DNA of 54,472 nt from Symbiodinium natans (lineage: Eukaryota > Sar > Dinophyceae > Suessiales > Symbiodiniaceae). The stretch's first letter is position 1; each line of letters begins with the position of its first letter. Both the position numbers and the translations under genes were made by a program. The notes beneath the pieces were generated by a model. It saw only the letters and a list, made by a program, of their open reading frames with translations, was not told the DNA's origin and ran no database searches. The DNA is taken from assembly GCA_905221605.1 (NCBI GenBank), contig CAJNDS010000335.1, forward strand, positions 1,094,458 to 1,148,929. The letters are read 5' to 3'. This document shows positions 1 to 12,300 of the stretch, piece after piece.

Positions 1-112
1 GTCGTGGAGTTCATCATGAAGATGAGGTTCAAGCCCGCAAGGGCGCATATGTACATGGATCCGGGGTTGCTGCGACAAAAAAGGCGCGTGGGCCTTTTTT
101 TGGTGTTTCAGC

Positions 113-271
113 CCTAGCCCTAAACCCTAAACCCTAAACCCTAAACCCTAAACCCTAAACCCTAAACCCTAAACCCTAAACCCTAAACCCTAAACCCTAA
201 ACCCTAAACCCTAAACCCTAAACCCTAAACCCTAAACCCTAAACCCTAAAAACCAAACCCTAAACCCTCAA
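113..271 (-). repeat. Telomere-type array (CCCTAAA), about 20 units
   Basis: Near-perfect CCCTAAA heptamers. A second array of the same orientation follows at 411-550 and an opposite TTTAGGG array at 640-800. Together they flank short unique islands that may be exons. Confidence 0.95.
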
Positions 272-299
272 GACCTGAATTCCTAAACCTGAAGTCGAG

Positions 300-390
300 G
301 TGAGCAACGATGACCCCTCCGTGTCCCTCAGCGACTCAGAGTGCCCTCACGCGCAAGTGGGCAGCGGCGTGTGGCCCGACAAGGCCCAGG
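300..390 (+). CDS. Possible upstream exon of gene A
   Basis: After an AG|G acceptor the frame GTG AGC AAC GAT is open, acidic and Ser-rich (reads VSNDDPSVSLSDSECPHAQ and on), and could end before a GC donor at 391. It sits in unique GC-rich sequence between two CCCTAAA arrays, like the better supported exons. No domain is recognised. Confidence 0.3.
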
Positions 391-1264
391 GCTCCGGGGT
401 TCCGGGTCTAGCCCTAAACCCTAAACCCTAAACCCTAAACCCTAAACCCTAAACCCTAAACCCTAAACCCTAAACCCTAAACCCTAAACCCTAAACCCTA
501 AACCCTAAACCCAAAACCCTAAACCCTAAACCCTAAACCCTAAACCCTAGAGGTTCACGCGAATGTCAGGATTCGACCCTGAAACCCTCAGGCCGTGCCC
601 GAAGGCTTCCGGAAAGGTCGGTGTTGCGGGGATATGTCTTAGGGTTCAGGGTGTAGGGTTTAGGGTTCAGGGTTTAGGGTTTAGGGTTTAGGGGTTAGGG
701 TTCAGGGTTTAGGGTTTAGGGTTTAGGGTTCAGGGTTCAGGGTTCAGGGTTTAGGGTTTAGGGTTTAGGGTTTAGGGTTCAGGGGTTCAGGGTCTAGCAG
801 GGCTTAGGGGAAACTAGGGGCCATATGGGGAGTAGATGCAAGCCATGTCGCTGTAATGTGCAATTGCGAGAACCTCAAATCCCTAACCTCATAATAAGCC
901 GTAAGCCCCAAACCCTAAACACTAAGCCTAAACCCGAAAACCTCTGCCCTAAACTTTAAGCCCCTAAACTCTTAAACACTTCAAGCCTCAACCCTGAACA
1001 CTAAACCTAAAGCCTAGACCCTAAACCCAAGAGCAACCCTTGACCCTTAACCTAAACGCTAAACCCTCAGAACCCTGAATCCTCAACCCTAAACCCTAAG
1101 AACCCTAAACCCTAAACCTAAACCCTTAACACTTACCCCTAAACTCTAAACCCTAAGCCCTACACCCTAAACCCTAAACCCTAAACCCTAAACCCTAAAC
1201 CCTAAACCCCAAACCCTAAAACCCTAAACCCCAAAACCCTGACGCCCTGTCTCTTGGGGCGGAG
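391..1264. other. Heptamer arrays and degenerate repeats
   Basis: Holds CCCTAAA at 411-550, a short unique island 551-640, TTTAGGG/TTCAGGG at 640-800, then heavily mutated CCCTAAA-like sequence to 1240. No convincing gene. Confidence 0.8.
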
Positions 1265-1306
1265 GCCACGTTCCCGGCGTCCGGCGCTTCGCGAGCCGCG
1301 GAGAAG
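1265..1306 (+). CDS. Possible short exon
   Basis: AG|GCC ACG TTC ... GAG AAG|GC is open for 14 codons and has the AG|G ... GC boundary pattern of the real exons. It is too short to identify. A dispersed repeat starts just downstream at 1327. Confidence 0.2.
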
Positions 1307-1326
1307 GCCCTTTGCCACAGAGCGTG

Positions 1327-1440
1327 TGTTCTCTTTGTGGTACTTTACTGCAACTTTAGATCCTTACCTGTTTTGGGTTTACTGGGTTTCTTCTTAAGGC
1401 AGCTAAAAGTTTAATTTGTAGCTACCCTCCTGAGTGCAGC
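1327..1440 (+). mobile_element. Dispersed element, family 10 (copy 1)
   Basis: Matches 34087-34195 over about 105 bp: GTGG..CTTTACTG.AACTTTA, then GGGTTTCTT...AAGGCAGCTAAA, then TAGCTACCCT. Both copies sit between heptamer arrays. Internal inverted repeats are weak. Confidence 0.65.
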
Positions 1441-3281
1441 CAAGTTCTGGGATTCGGGTTCAGGGATGTTACTTTAGGGGTCGGAATAGTTGCTACTAGT
1501 ACTCCCTTCTGGTCCCTTTACAGGTACACTACAAGAACCCCCAAGACCCTGTTCCAATTATAAAGGCCCCTATATTAGGCTATTTAAGAGGTAATGTCGG
1601 CAATTTAGGGTGATTTTGGGTATTCAGTCTCGCTTAGGGTAGTTCAGGGTAATACTTAGGGTAGTTCAGGGGAATTTGGGGTCATTTAGGGGTAATTTAG
1701 GTTAATTTAGAGTACTTCAGGGTACTTAGGGAGTTCAGGGTCGTTTAGGGCTAATTTAGGGTAACTTAGCGTATTTAGGAAGGTAATTTAGGGGAAACTT
1801 TGGGTAAGTTAAATCAAGGGTAATTTAGGGGTGGGTAATGTAGGGGGGGGGGGGGGTAACTTAGAGTACTTTAGGCCAGAGTATTCGCTGCTAAGAGCGA
1901 GTAAGATCTCCGACGTTTAGGGTTTCGGGTCTAGGGTTTGGGGTTTAGGGTTCAGGGTTTAGGGTTCAGGGAACCGACTCTAAGTGGTAGCTGGCGATTT
2001 GGACAATAGGTACACCTTGTTTTGTTGTATACAGCCCTAGACCCTATACCCTAAACCCTTAAGCCCCAAACCCCCAGGCCGAAACCCTTAAACCCCTAAA
2101 CTCCTAAACCCCTGAACCTCTAAACCCTAAGCCAAATCCTAAACCTTAAGCCTTAAACCTCAAACCGGGTCGGCTGCCATCCGGAAGCAAGTGAGGAGCC
2201 GGTGGCTGTGGAGGTGTGCGGTGAAGAGGAGGTTCTTCACCGCCCAGGGGTTTAGGTTTAGGGGTTGAGGGGTTTAGGGGTGTAGGGGTTTAGGGGTTAG
2301 GGGTTTAGGGGTTGAGGGGTTGAGGGGTGTAGGGGTTTTGGGGTTTAGGGGTTTAGGGGTTTAGGGTTTTAGGGGTTCAGGGGTTTAGGGGTTCAGGGGT
2401 TTGGGAGTTTGGGAGTTTAGGGTTTAGGGGGTTGAGGGGTGTAGGGGTTTTGGGGTTTAATTAGGTTTTTTTTGGGGGGTTTAGGGCTTGGGGTTTTAGG
2501 GCTTTCGCCCCGAAACCCTAAACCCTAAACCCTAAACCCTAAACCCTAAACCCTAAACCCTAAACCCTAAACCCTAAGCCCTAAACCCTAAACCCTAAAC
2601 CCTAATCCCTAATCCCTCATCCCCACCACCGCAGCCCTTAACAAGCCTTCATCCCCCAGTCTGAGCCCTAACCCTCTGGGTAGGCCCTCGTGGTGATAGT
2701 TTTTGTGCGGTCTCTTTTCTGGGGTTTAAGGAGGAACAATGATAAGGTTTGGGCTTTGTAGGATTTCGGGTTCAGTGTGTCAGGGACTTAGGGTTTAGGG
2801 TTTAGGGTTCAGGGCTTAGGGTTTAGGGTTTGGGGTGCCTCGGGCCCCTGCCGCCGAGCAGGTCAAGCCTCAACAACCCTACACCCCAAGAAGCCCAATG
2901 AAACCTATAGAACCCTATAAACCCTGCAAACCTTGTAACCCCTATAAAACCCGTTAACACCCTATAAAACCGTGTAATGCCCTCTAAGACTTTCGAAATC
3001 CTATGAAGCCCTATAGAATCCCTTAAAACCCTTTAAACAACCTATACAAACCTTTTCGGAAAGCCGATAAATGAAAACCCTATACACAGCACGATCAGAA
3101 TCTTATAAGAACCCTATGAAAACTCATAAAACCCTCACCCTGCTAACCTTACATCCCTGCCGGCCCCGAAGCCCTAAACCCTAAACCCTGAACCCCGAAC
3201 CCTGAACCCTAAACCCTAAACCCTAAACCCTAAACCCTAAACCCGAAACCCTAAACCCTAAACCCTAAACCCTAAACCGAG
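1441..3281. other. Intronic or intergenic: degenerate heptamers, G runs
   Basis: 1600-1860 is a field of TTTAGGGTAA-like degenerate repeats with a G run at 1842-1856. There are arrays at 1918-1975, 2245-2510 (TTTAGGGG), 2513-2620 (CCCTAAA, so a head-to-head inversion at about 2510), 2790-2835 and 3172-3280. The 1545-1590 motif (ACCCTGTTC..TTAT.AAGGCC)recurs at 36417-36455. Confidence 0.75.
2196..2245 (+). CDS. Possible short exon
   Basis: Unique GC-rich stretch after AG|G reading EPVAVEVCGEEEVLHR, between degenerate heptamer arrays. Its position suits an upstream exon of gene A, but no domain or phase partner was found. Confidence 0.2.
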
Positions 3282-3338
3282 GCCACGTGCACCAACTCGT
3301 TCTGCCACGGGCACGGGACCGCCGCGGACGTGTCCAGG
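3282..3338 (+). CDS. Gene A EGF exon 1
   Basis: Follows AG (3280-3281) and ends before a GC donor at 3339. Reads ATCTNSFCHGHGTAADVSR; the C..N.FCHGHGT pattern is the start of an EGF-like repeat. It is 19 codons, phase 0 at both ends, and joins exon 2 (VNGVCTCT) without a frame break. Confidence 0.65.
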
Positions 3339-6300
3339 GCTGCAAAATAATCAGGGTTAAGGTCTTAGGGTTTTAGGGTTTAGGGTTTAGGGAGTGTAAG
3401 GTTTGAGGTTTGGGGTTTTAGGGGTTTTAGGGGTTTTAGGGGTTTTAGGGGTTTTGGGGTTTAGGGTTTTAGGGTGTTTAGGGTTTATGGTTTTGGGTTT
3501 TACGTCGTAGGGGTTAAGGTCTGCCAGAGTCGTGGCAGTAGTAAGTCGACTAAACGTGGTAGCGTGACCATCATAATACTAATTCGAACAGTAGTTGGAA
3601 TAGTACAGGTATGGTGATACCAATCAGAATCGTAAACCAGTAGTAAAAATGTGGGAATTTTCATAGTTTGAGTACAACCATAGCAAGACATAATTTAAAA
3701 TAATCAGGAAATCCAAAACATGTAAGACTGGACACAATCATGGTAATCAGAAGGGTGATACGTAGGGTAACACTGATCAGAAGAATCGCTGCCATATAAT
3801 CACGTCGGAATAGTAAAGACGCATTATCACTAGACATAACAGAGAAAGCTTGTAGCAATGATGTTAGGATGTTAGTTAAGGGTTTATGGAGTAGGGTCTA
3901 GGATTTAGGGTTTAATTTTGGGTTTAGGGCTTAGGGTACTCAATATTATTGATAGCAGTTCTGGGAATCATACGTATAGTAATAGTAACAATAACAAAAA
4001 ATCATAGTAGTTCTTGCGGGTTCAGGGCTTAGGGCTCGTTTGGGGTTTAGGGTTTCTTGGTTAGTGCGTAGGGCGTAGGATTGGGGCTTAGAGCGGTGCA
4101 CGTGGAAGCTCTTTTGACTTAGGAAGTAGGGTTAGTAAGTTGGGTCATGGGGTTGCAATAGGGTTTCTAGGAGACAACAAATCTTACGAAGTCAAGAGAG
4201 CTTCCAAGTAGGGTTTAGGGTTACCTGCTTCGTGGCAGGGAACCATATCTAAACCCTAAACCCTAAACCCTAAACCCTAAACCCTAAACCCTAAGCCCTA
4301 AACCCTAAACCCTCAACCCTAAACCCTAAACCCTAAACCCTAAACCCTAAACCCTAAACCCTAAACCCTAAACCCTAAACCCTAAACCCTAAACCCCAAA
4401 CCCCAAACCCCAACCCTAAACCCTAAGCCCTAAACTCTGGAGGGGCCCGGGCGGCCTCTATGCACAAGTAGAACGCGAAGACCAGGCACCGGAAATTTGC
4501 TCACCAGAAAGACAGCGCTGGCCGTTGTCCGCTACGACCCACGCGCAGGAAAACACCGCAACGGGGTCGTGCCAGAGGGGTACCGACTTTCTTTGGAAAG
4601 AAGATCTCCCCGAAGACCTCCATGGCACTCTTGGACTCGGAGGACACCATGGCACCCTGTCCTTGGAGGACACCATGGCTCCGAGGCTGGTGGCCGGTGG
4701 CCACCCGGGAGCGACAGGGTTGTCGACGGCCCGGTCGTGATCCTGATTTGCTTCTACCAGCTGCTAGAGCTGGTGATGTGGAGCTGGCTGATGCAGCAGA
4801 CGACACCCCAGCTCGAGTTGGTTTAGGCTTTGGGGTTTAGGGTTCAGGGTTAGGGTTCAGGGCCTAGGGTGTTTCGGGTTTTGGGTTTAGGGTTTAGGTT
4901 TCAGGGTCTAGGGTTTCGGGCACCCAAATCAAAAGGCGTGCGTGACGTCGACTGTCTCTCAGCCATTCCGAACCGTACATTGCATAGGCTTGAATACTCC
5001 AGGCTCAAGATCCAGCATTCAATCGTAGAGCCCCCGCCCCAAAACCTCCTTCGAAAGAGGTTCCCTCAACCCAACATCCTAAACACAAAACCCTAAACCC
5101 TAAACCCTAAACCCTAAACCCTAAACCCTAAACCCTAAACCCTTAGCCCGGGGCCTAAACCCTAAACCCTAAACCCGCTTACATACCCCCTTGAACCCCC
5201 CTCCCTTAAGAACCCTGTCAACAGACGCGCCAAGTGAGGTGAACGGCGTGTGCACCTGCACCTGCTCCCTGGTCAAGGGGTTTGCCTCGCTCTTCGTGGT
5301 GGGAAGCCCTGAACCCTAAACCCTAAACCCGAAACCCTAAACCCTAAACCCTAAACTCAGGGCCTAGGCCGCCCCCCTACGTTGGGGTCTCGGACGGCGT
5401 CGGGTGGGAGAAAAGGATTAGATGGCCCTCCACAATCGGGCCAAAGCTGCTCTTCGCACAGCTTGTTCCGAAACCTAACCTTCACAGCACCTACGCCCTA
5501 TCACAGCAAACCCTCAACCCTAAAGCCTCAAGCCTAAAGCCTCAAGCCTAAAGCCTAAAGCCCCAAGCCTAAAGCCTAAAGCCTACAGCATAAAGCGTAA
5601 ACCCTAAAGCCTAAACCCTAAACCGTAAACCTTAAACTCTAAACCCGAAATCCTGCGAAGACTTGTTCTTTTTCCTTGGATTTCCGGGGAGCTGCAAGTG
5701 TGCATTTTTGGATTTCGTGTTTAGGGTTTAGGGCCTCCGGCCCAGAAACAGGGCGTCAGGGTTTAGGGTTTAGGTTTCGGGTTTATGGGTTTTGCAGTTT
5801 CGGGGTTTAGTAGTTTGGGGTGTGGAGCTTAGGGCTTGGGGCTTTTCGGGTAGTTTGGGGTTTTCCTGAGACCGCCTGCCCAACCCAAGCCGAAGCCCCT
5901 TTATACGTCGAGTCGTGCGAAGCCCCTTTATACCTCGAGTCGTGCTGAAACCCAAGAAGCAAACCGAAAACCCCAAGGAAGTAACTCTAGAAGCAACCCT
6001 AATTAAAACCCTATAAGTAACCCTAAACCCAAAGCCCTAAACCCTATATTAACCTGAACCCTAAACCAACTCTATAAGTAACCCTAAAGCCTAAGCCCTA
6101 CAGCCCTAGGAGCCTTGGCTTACAAGCGGCGTCCGCTAAGGCTCCACTGGCTACGAGGGCGACCGCTGTGACGTGTGCATCGCCGGCTACGAAGGTCCGG
6201 TCCAAAGCTCTACTGGGTAGCCCAGTGGTACCCTTTTGCCCTTGTTTGTTGGTTCAGGGTTTAGGGTTTAGGGTTTAGGGTTTAGGGTTTAGGGTTTAGG

Positions 6301-9300
6301 GCCTAGGGTTTAGGGTTTAGGGTTTAGGGTTTAGGGTTTAGGGTTTAGGGTTTAGGGTTTAGGGCTTATGAAGTAACTAACCCCAAAATGGGTACCCTTA
6401 TTGTAAGATGGTGGCTGGGCTACCAAGTCTAAATCCTCTTAGACGTTTTAGGCTTGATGGTTCAGGATTGAGGGTTCACAGGGTTCAGGGAGGATCAAAC
6501 CGTAAACCGTAAACCCTAAACCCTAAACCCTAAACCCTAAATTACCTCCTAAACCCTAAACCCTAAACCGAGCTACTTAATGTACCGCCCTGAACGCCAA
6601 CATATTCCCAATCTGGCATCATATGTGCCTTGCAGCGGGAGAGTGACTTTCGGGATTCTCAGAGGGCTGTTGAGTTCGGTTTGCAACCCCAAGTCCTAAA
6701 CCCTAAACCCTAAACCCTAAACCCTAAACCCTAAACCCTAAACCCTAAACAGCAAACTCTGAATGCCCAGGCTACCCCACCTGCCGCGAGAGTTGCACAG
6801 ACGAGGCGGATTGCAGCTCCAACGGTATAGCCTCGGGGGTGAAGTGGCTGAGCCTTGCGCTGCACCCTAAACCCTAAACCCCAAACCCTAAACCCTAAAC
6901 CCTAAACCCTAAACCCTAAACCCTAAACCCTAAACCCTAAACCCTAAACCCCAAACCCCAAACCCCAAACCCTAAACCCTAAACCCCAAACCTTAAACCC
7001 TAAACCCTAAACCCTAAACCCTAAACCCTACACCCTAAACCCTAAACCCTAGACCAGCGATATTTTTTGATTCCTGAACCCTAAACCCTAAACCCTAAAC
7101 CCTAAACTCTAAACCCTAAACCTTAAGCCCTAAAGCCTGTTCGATTCCCGAACATACGCAAGGAACGAGTTCGGCCAGCAGCTGGACAGCTGCGCGTGCG
7201 TGTGCGATCCAGGTTTCAGCGGGCTGAACTGCGAGACGGATGCTTGTCCTAAGCCCGAAACCCGAAACCCTAAATCCTAAACCCTAAATCCTAAACCCTA
7301 AATCCAAAACCGCTCCCTAAGCCTAAACCCCCTAACTTCCTCAACCGTTTAAACCCTCTAAGGCTGTCGGCTGAAGCTGAAGACGCCAGTACCCTCAACC
7401 CTCCAACCCTCAACCCTCAACCCTAAACCCTAAACCCTAAACCCTAAACCCCAAGCCCTAAGCCCTAAACCCTAAACCCTTCGTAGAATATGGTTGCTTG
7501 GCTAGCAAGTAGCCCCAAGAGAGACAGCGCCCTAAACCCTAAACCCTAAACCCTAAACCCTAAACCCTAAACCCTAAACCCTAAACCCTAAACCCTAAAC
7601 CCTAAACCCTAAACCCTAAACCCTAAACCCTAAACCCTAAACCCTAAACCCTAAACCCTAAACCCTAACCCCCAACCCCTAAACCCTAAACCCTAAACCC
7701 TAAACCCTAAACCCTAAACCCTAAACCCTAAACCCTACACCCTACACCCTAAACCCTAAACCCTAAACCCTAAACCCGAAAACCTTCAAGGGAGACAGCG
7801 CGCTTCCCGGGCTTCTCTGCGAGTACTACTACTTCGAGCAGGGCTCCAATGTTCCCGACTTCCTAGGCCGGGGGCACGAAAGCGGAAAGTTAGGGGTTTG
7901 GGTGGATAAGGGTTAGGGTTTAGGGTTTTGGGTTTAGGGTTTAGGGGTTAGCGCTTAGGGTTTAGGGTTTAGGGTTTACCATTCGCTTTAGCCATTTTTC
8001 ACACTGTGGCACGGCTTGTCACAAGGTCGAAGTTGTGTTGTCGCTTCGTGAAACCGCGAGAAATTGCAAAATTCAGAACCTCATGAAGCTGCCCCACTTT
8101 GGAAGATGGTGCAGGGATGGAGATTGTGAACAGCCAGACCCCTGGAATTTGCCTCAACCCTAAACCCAAAACCCTAGATTTTAAGCCCAATATCCAAAAC
8201 CCTAAACTCTGAACTCTAACTGCAGCCTGTGAAAAGCCAAACGTACTGCAGTTGAACCTTCGAACTGCCACTGGAAGGTTCGGGGCACTTGGCATTGTGT
8301 GTGTACGTACTTATTCCCCACTCATCATACTTAGAGCTCTTTTGACTTAGTAAGTAGGGTTAGTAAGTTGGGTTATGGGGGTCTAGCATGGGGTTTCTAG
8401 GTAGACTTGCTAAGTCAAAAGAGCTTTCAAGTAAGGCCCTGAAGCTCCCAAATATGGTTTGCAAGTGGGTTTAGGGTTGAGGGTTTAGGACTCAGGGTTT
8501 AGGGTTTAGGGTCTAGGGTTTAGGTTTAGGGTTTAGGGTTTAGGGTGTAGGGTTTAGGATGTAGGGTTCAGGGTTTGGTTCTATTTCGGTTTCTAAGTGC
8601 TACGAACCTGCAACCAGACATCCTGCAATTTGAAGCATCTTGGACCTGGGAATAGCCTTAAGGCATCTGGTCCCTGGAAATCTGAGAAAAAGTTCGTATT
8701 GAGAGAACTAGAAAACAACAAAACAGACACCAACAGAAAGCCAAGAAAAGAGCGGTGGATGGTGGGGGGGTGCGTTAGGGGGGGGGTGTGGGCAGGGGGA
8801 GCCGGACATTTGTGGGTTCTTTTGTTGTTTTTGTTTTGGTCTTTTCCTGGGGAAAAGCCCAAACAGCAAAACAAGTATGCTACACTCCCCCCTCGCCCGT
8901 CTCCCCCTTCTCCCCCCGTCTCCCCGCTCTCCGCCCTCTCCCCCCTCTTCTCCAGGTACGTATGCAATATCTCCATGCTTGGTAGGTTGCCTACTATAGA
9001 AACCAAGCAAGGGTGTTGCAAGCCCAAAGCCATCCTGTTTGGCCACAAAAGAGCGCCCCCATTCAGGCAAGACGGTGGACCACGTCACTGTGGCTTCGGT
9101 GATCGATTTCGCCGACGACCACTCGTTTCCGGAAGTTGCCCAGCATGACCACTTCGCCGTGAGGTGCACGGGCTTCTTGAAAATCCAGACAGCTGGAACC
9201 TACGATTTGTACACAAACTCCGACGACGGCTCCTTCCTCTACCTGGATGGGGAGCCCCGGCAGTAGCAAGTGCTACCTTTGTGTTGTGTTTGCGTCAACA

Positions 9301-12300
9301 CTCAGCGACTCAGCCCGGGCAGACGGCGGAATTCGGGGTAGCCGCAGCAGCCAAGGAGCGTATTGTGGACAATGACGGGTTGCACGGCCCGCAAGAGAGG
9401 AGCGGATCCAAGCAGCTTGCGGCCGGCTCCCACCCCATCCTCGTGGAGTTCTTCGAGAACGGAGGCGGCGCGAAGCTCGTCGTGGAATATCGGGGGCCCG
9501 ACTCCAATGGTGCGCAGGTCGTGATTCCCTCCCACGCGCTGAGCACTGCTGTGGAGCCCACCACGTCGCCTATATCAACGACCATGACTACCACCACAGC
9601 GGCCACGACCACGGCTACGACCACCTTGGCGACGACTACCACAGGGGCCACAACCACTACCACGACCCCGCAGGCAAAACCCTAAACCTTGAGCCCTAAA
9701 CCCTGAACCCTGAACCCTAAACCCTAAACCCTAAACCCTCAACCCTAAACCCTAAACCCTAAACCCTAAACACTAAACCTTTTTGGCACTTATCTTAACC
9801 CCCCGGAGACGGGCCTGGTCCATTTGGTGGGAATCTTTCGAACCTCAAACCGCAAGACCCTAAACCCCGAATCCTAAACCCTAAACGCTAAACCCCAAAC
9901 CCTAAACCCCAAACCCTAAATCCTAAACCCTAAACCCTAAACCTAAATCCTAAACCCTACACCCTAAATCCATGAGCCCCCCTAATCTGCAAACCCCAAC
10001 AGTGCACGTGCGAGCGGTAGGCGGTCGGAGGGTTGCATGCCAGTACCAACACTGCTTGGTTTAGGGTTTAGGGTTTAGGGTTTAGGGTTTAGGGTTTAGG
10101 GTTTAGGGTTTAGGGTTTAGGGTTTAGGGTTTAGGGTTTAGGGTTTAGGGTTTAGGGTTTAGGGGGTTTAGGGTTTAGGTTTAGGGGGTTTAGGGTTTAG
10201 GGTTTAGGGTTTAGGGTTTAGGGTTTAGGGTTTAGGGTTTAGGGTTTAGGGTTAAGCCCATGAGCCTTCCGGGATTTCGGGTTTAGAGTTGGGGTTTGGG
10301 GTTTAGGGTTTAAGGTGTAGAGTCCCATCAAACTCTCTGCGGGGGGGAGCGGGAGGAAGGTGAGGGGGTTGAGGGATTTCAGGGTTCTTGAAACCCCACC
10401 AGCTCTGAGCGGAATTGCACCCAAGAGGAACTGCAAGACTAAACCCCAAGCCCTAGGCCCCAGGGTCGAGGTCCCAGAAAAAATCCTAAACCCTAGCCCT
10501 AAACCCTAAACCCTAAACCCTAAACCCTAAACCCTAAACCCTAAACCCTAAACCCTAAACCCTAAACCCTAAACCCTAAACCCTAAACCCTAAACCCTAA
10601 ACCCTAAACCCTAAACCCTAAACCCTAAACCCTAAATCCTACACCCTAAACCCTACACCCTAAACCCTAAACCCTAAACCCTAAACCCTAAACCCTAAAC
10701 CCTAAACCCTAAACCCTAAACCCTAAACCCTAATCCTAAGCCCGAAACCCTGAAGCCAAAGATCCCCGCACCCCGCAAGCCCTGGAGCAGAGGCCGGCCC
10801 ACAACCTGGCGTGAGTTGTGAGAACCTTGACCGATCTTGCGAACAGGTTTAGGGTTTAGGGTTTAGGGTTTAGGGTTTGGGGTTTGAGGTTTGGGGTTTG
10901 GGGTTTGGGGTTTGGGGTTCGGGGTTTCAGGTAGGTTTGTTCAGACCCTAAGCAAGTATGTCCAGGAATCAGGGGTCTAGGTCTTCGGGTTTAAGGCTTA
11001 GTGATCATGATTGTGTCGGAGGGGTTGCACCCTGAACTAAACCCTAAACCCTAAACCCTAAACCCTAAACCCTTTAACCCTTTAACCCTTTAACCCTTTA
11101 ACCCTTTAACCCTTTAACCCTTTAACCCGTTAACCCGTTAACCCTTTAACCCTTTAACCCTTTAACCCTTTAACCCTTTAACCCTTTAACCCTTTAACCC
11201 TTTAACCCTTTAACCCTTTAACCCTTTAACCCTTTAACCCTTTAACCCTTTAAACCCTAAACCCTAAAACGTGGCTCTGCTAAGGTACTACTACTTCACG
11301 CAGGGCGACAAGGTCCCGGACTTTGCAGGCCAATCACTTGAGCCTGCCTGCAACTCTTTGTCTACAAGGTAGTCGTGTTTTCGCACACAGTTGGCAGCTA
11401 CCCAAATTCAAGACCTAAATCCTCAGCTCCTCAGCCCTAAACCCTAAACCCTAAACCCTAAACCCTAAACCCTAAACCCTAAACCCTAAACCCTAAACCC
11501 TAAACCCTAAACCCTCGGCCAACTAGGGACCCAGAGTGGGCCCTTATCCCCTTTTCAGGGTTTAGGGTTTAGGGTTTAGGTTTTAGGGTTTAGGGCTGCT
11601 GGGGCCCAGAGTAGGCCCTTATTCCCATTTTTGAGGGTTTAGGTTCATGTATAGGCGCCCCGAAACCAAAGAGGGCACCCTGTTTATTCCTAGGTTGTTG
11701 TTGGGTCTAGCCAATCTGTATACAATGAAGAACAGGTTCTTCTGCTTCTGCTGTGATACCTATCGAATCCAATGCAGACATGAACTTTGCAACAGAGCCT
11801 ACACCTTGATAGGTTGGGGGGTTGAATCTTCAAACCAGAAGCATTCCGTCTGTGCGGTGACGTGCGGGCTCATGGCCATGAAAGAGCGCCCCCTTTCAGG
11901 CAGGACGGTGGACCACGTGACGGTGGCTTCGGTGATCGATTTCGCCGACGACCACTCGTTCCCAGAAGTTGCCCAGCATGACCACTTCGCCGTGAGGTGC
12001 ACGGGCTTCTTGAAAATCCAGACGGCTGGAACCTACGATTTGTACACAAACTCCGACGACGGCTCCTTCCTTTACCTGGATGGCGAGCCCCGGCAGTAGT
12101 AAGTGTTTCCTTTGTGTTCTGGTTGCGTCAACACTCAGCGACTCAGCTCGGGCCGACTGCAGAATTGGGGTAGCCGCCGCAGCCAAGGAGCGTATTGTGG
12201 ACAATGACGGGTTGCACGGCCCGCAAGAGAGGAGCGGATCCAAGCAGCTTGCGGCCGGCTCCCACCCCATCCTCGTGGAGTTCTTCGAGAACGGAGGCGG

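Noticed and set aside
113-550. True chromosome end (telomere)
   Set aside because: Arrays of the same type occur in both orientations throughout the window and within intact genes, so the left edge is not special.
4458-4840. Cluster of overlapping 70-110 codon frames on both strands
   Set aside because: GC-rich island with many open frames, none with a domain or splice pattern; it contains a short internal repeat (GGACACCATGGC). Left as unassigned.
8593-9169. Frames of 150-180 codons on both strands
   Set aside because: They run through C/T-rich low-complexity sequence and only the part overlapping PA14 exon B is real, in a different frame.
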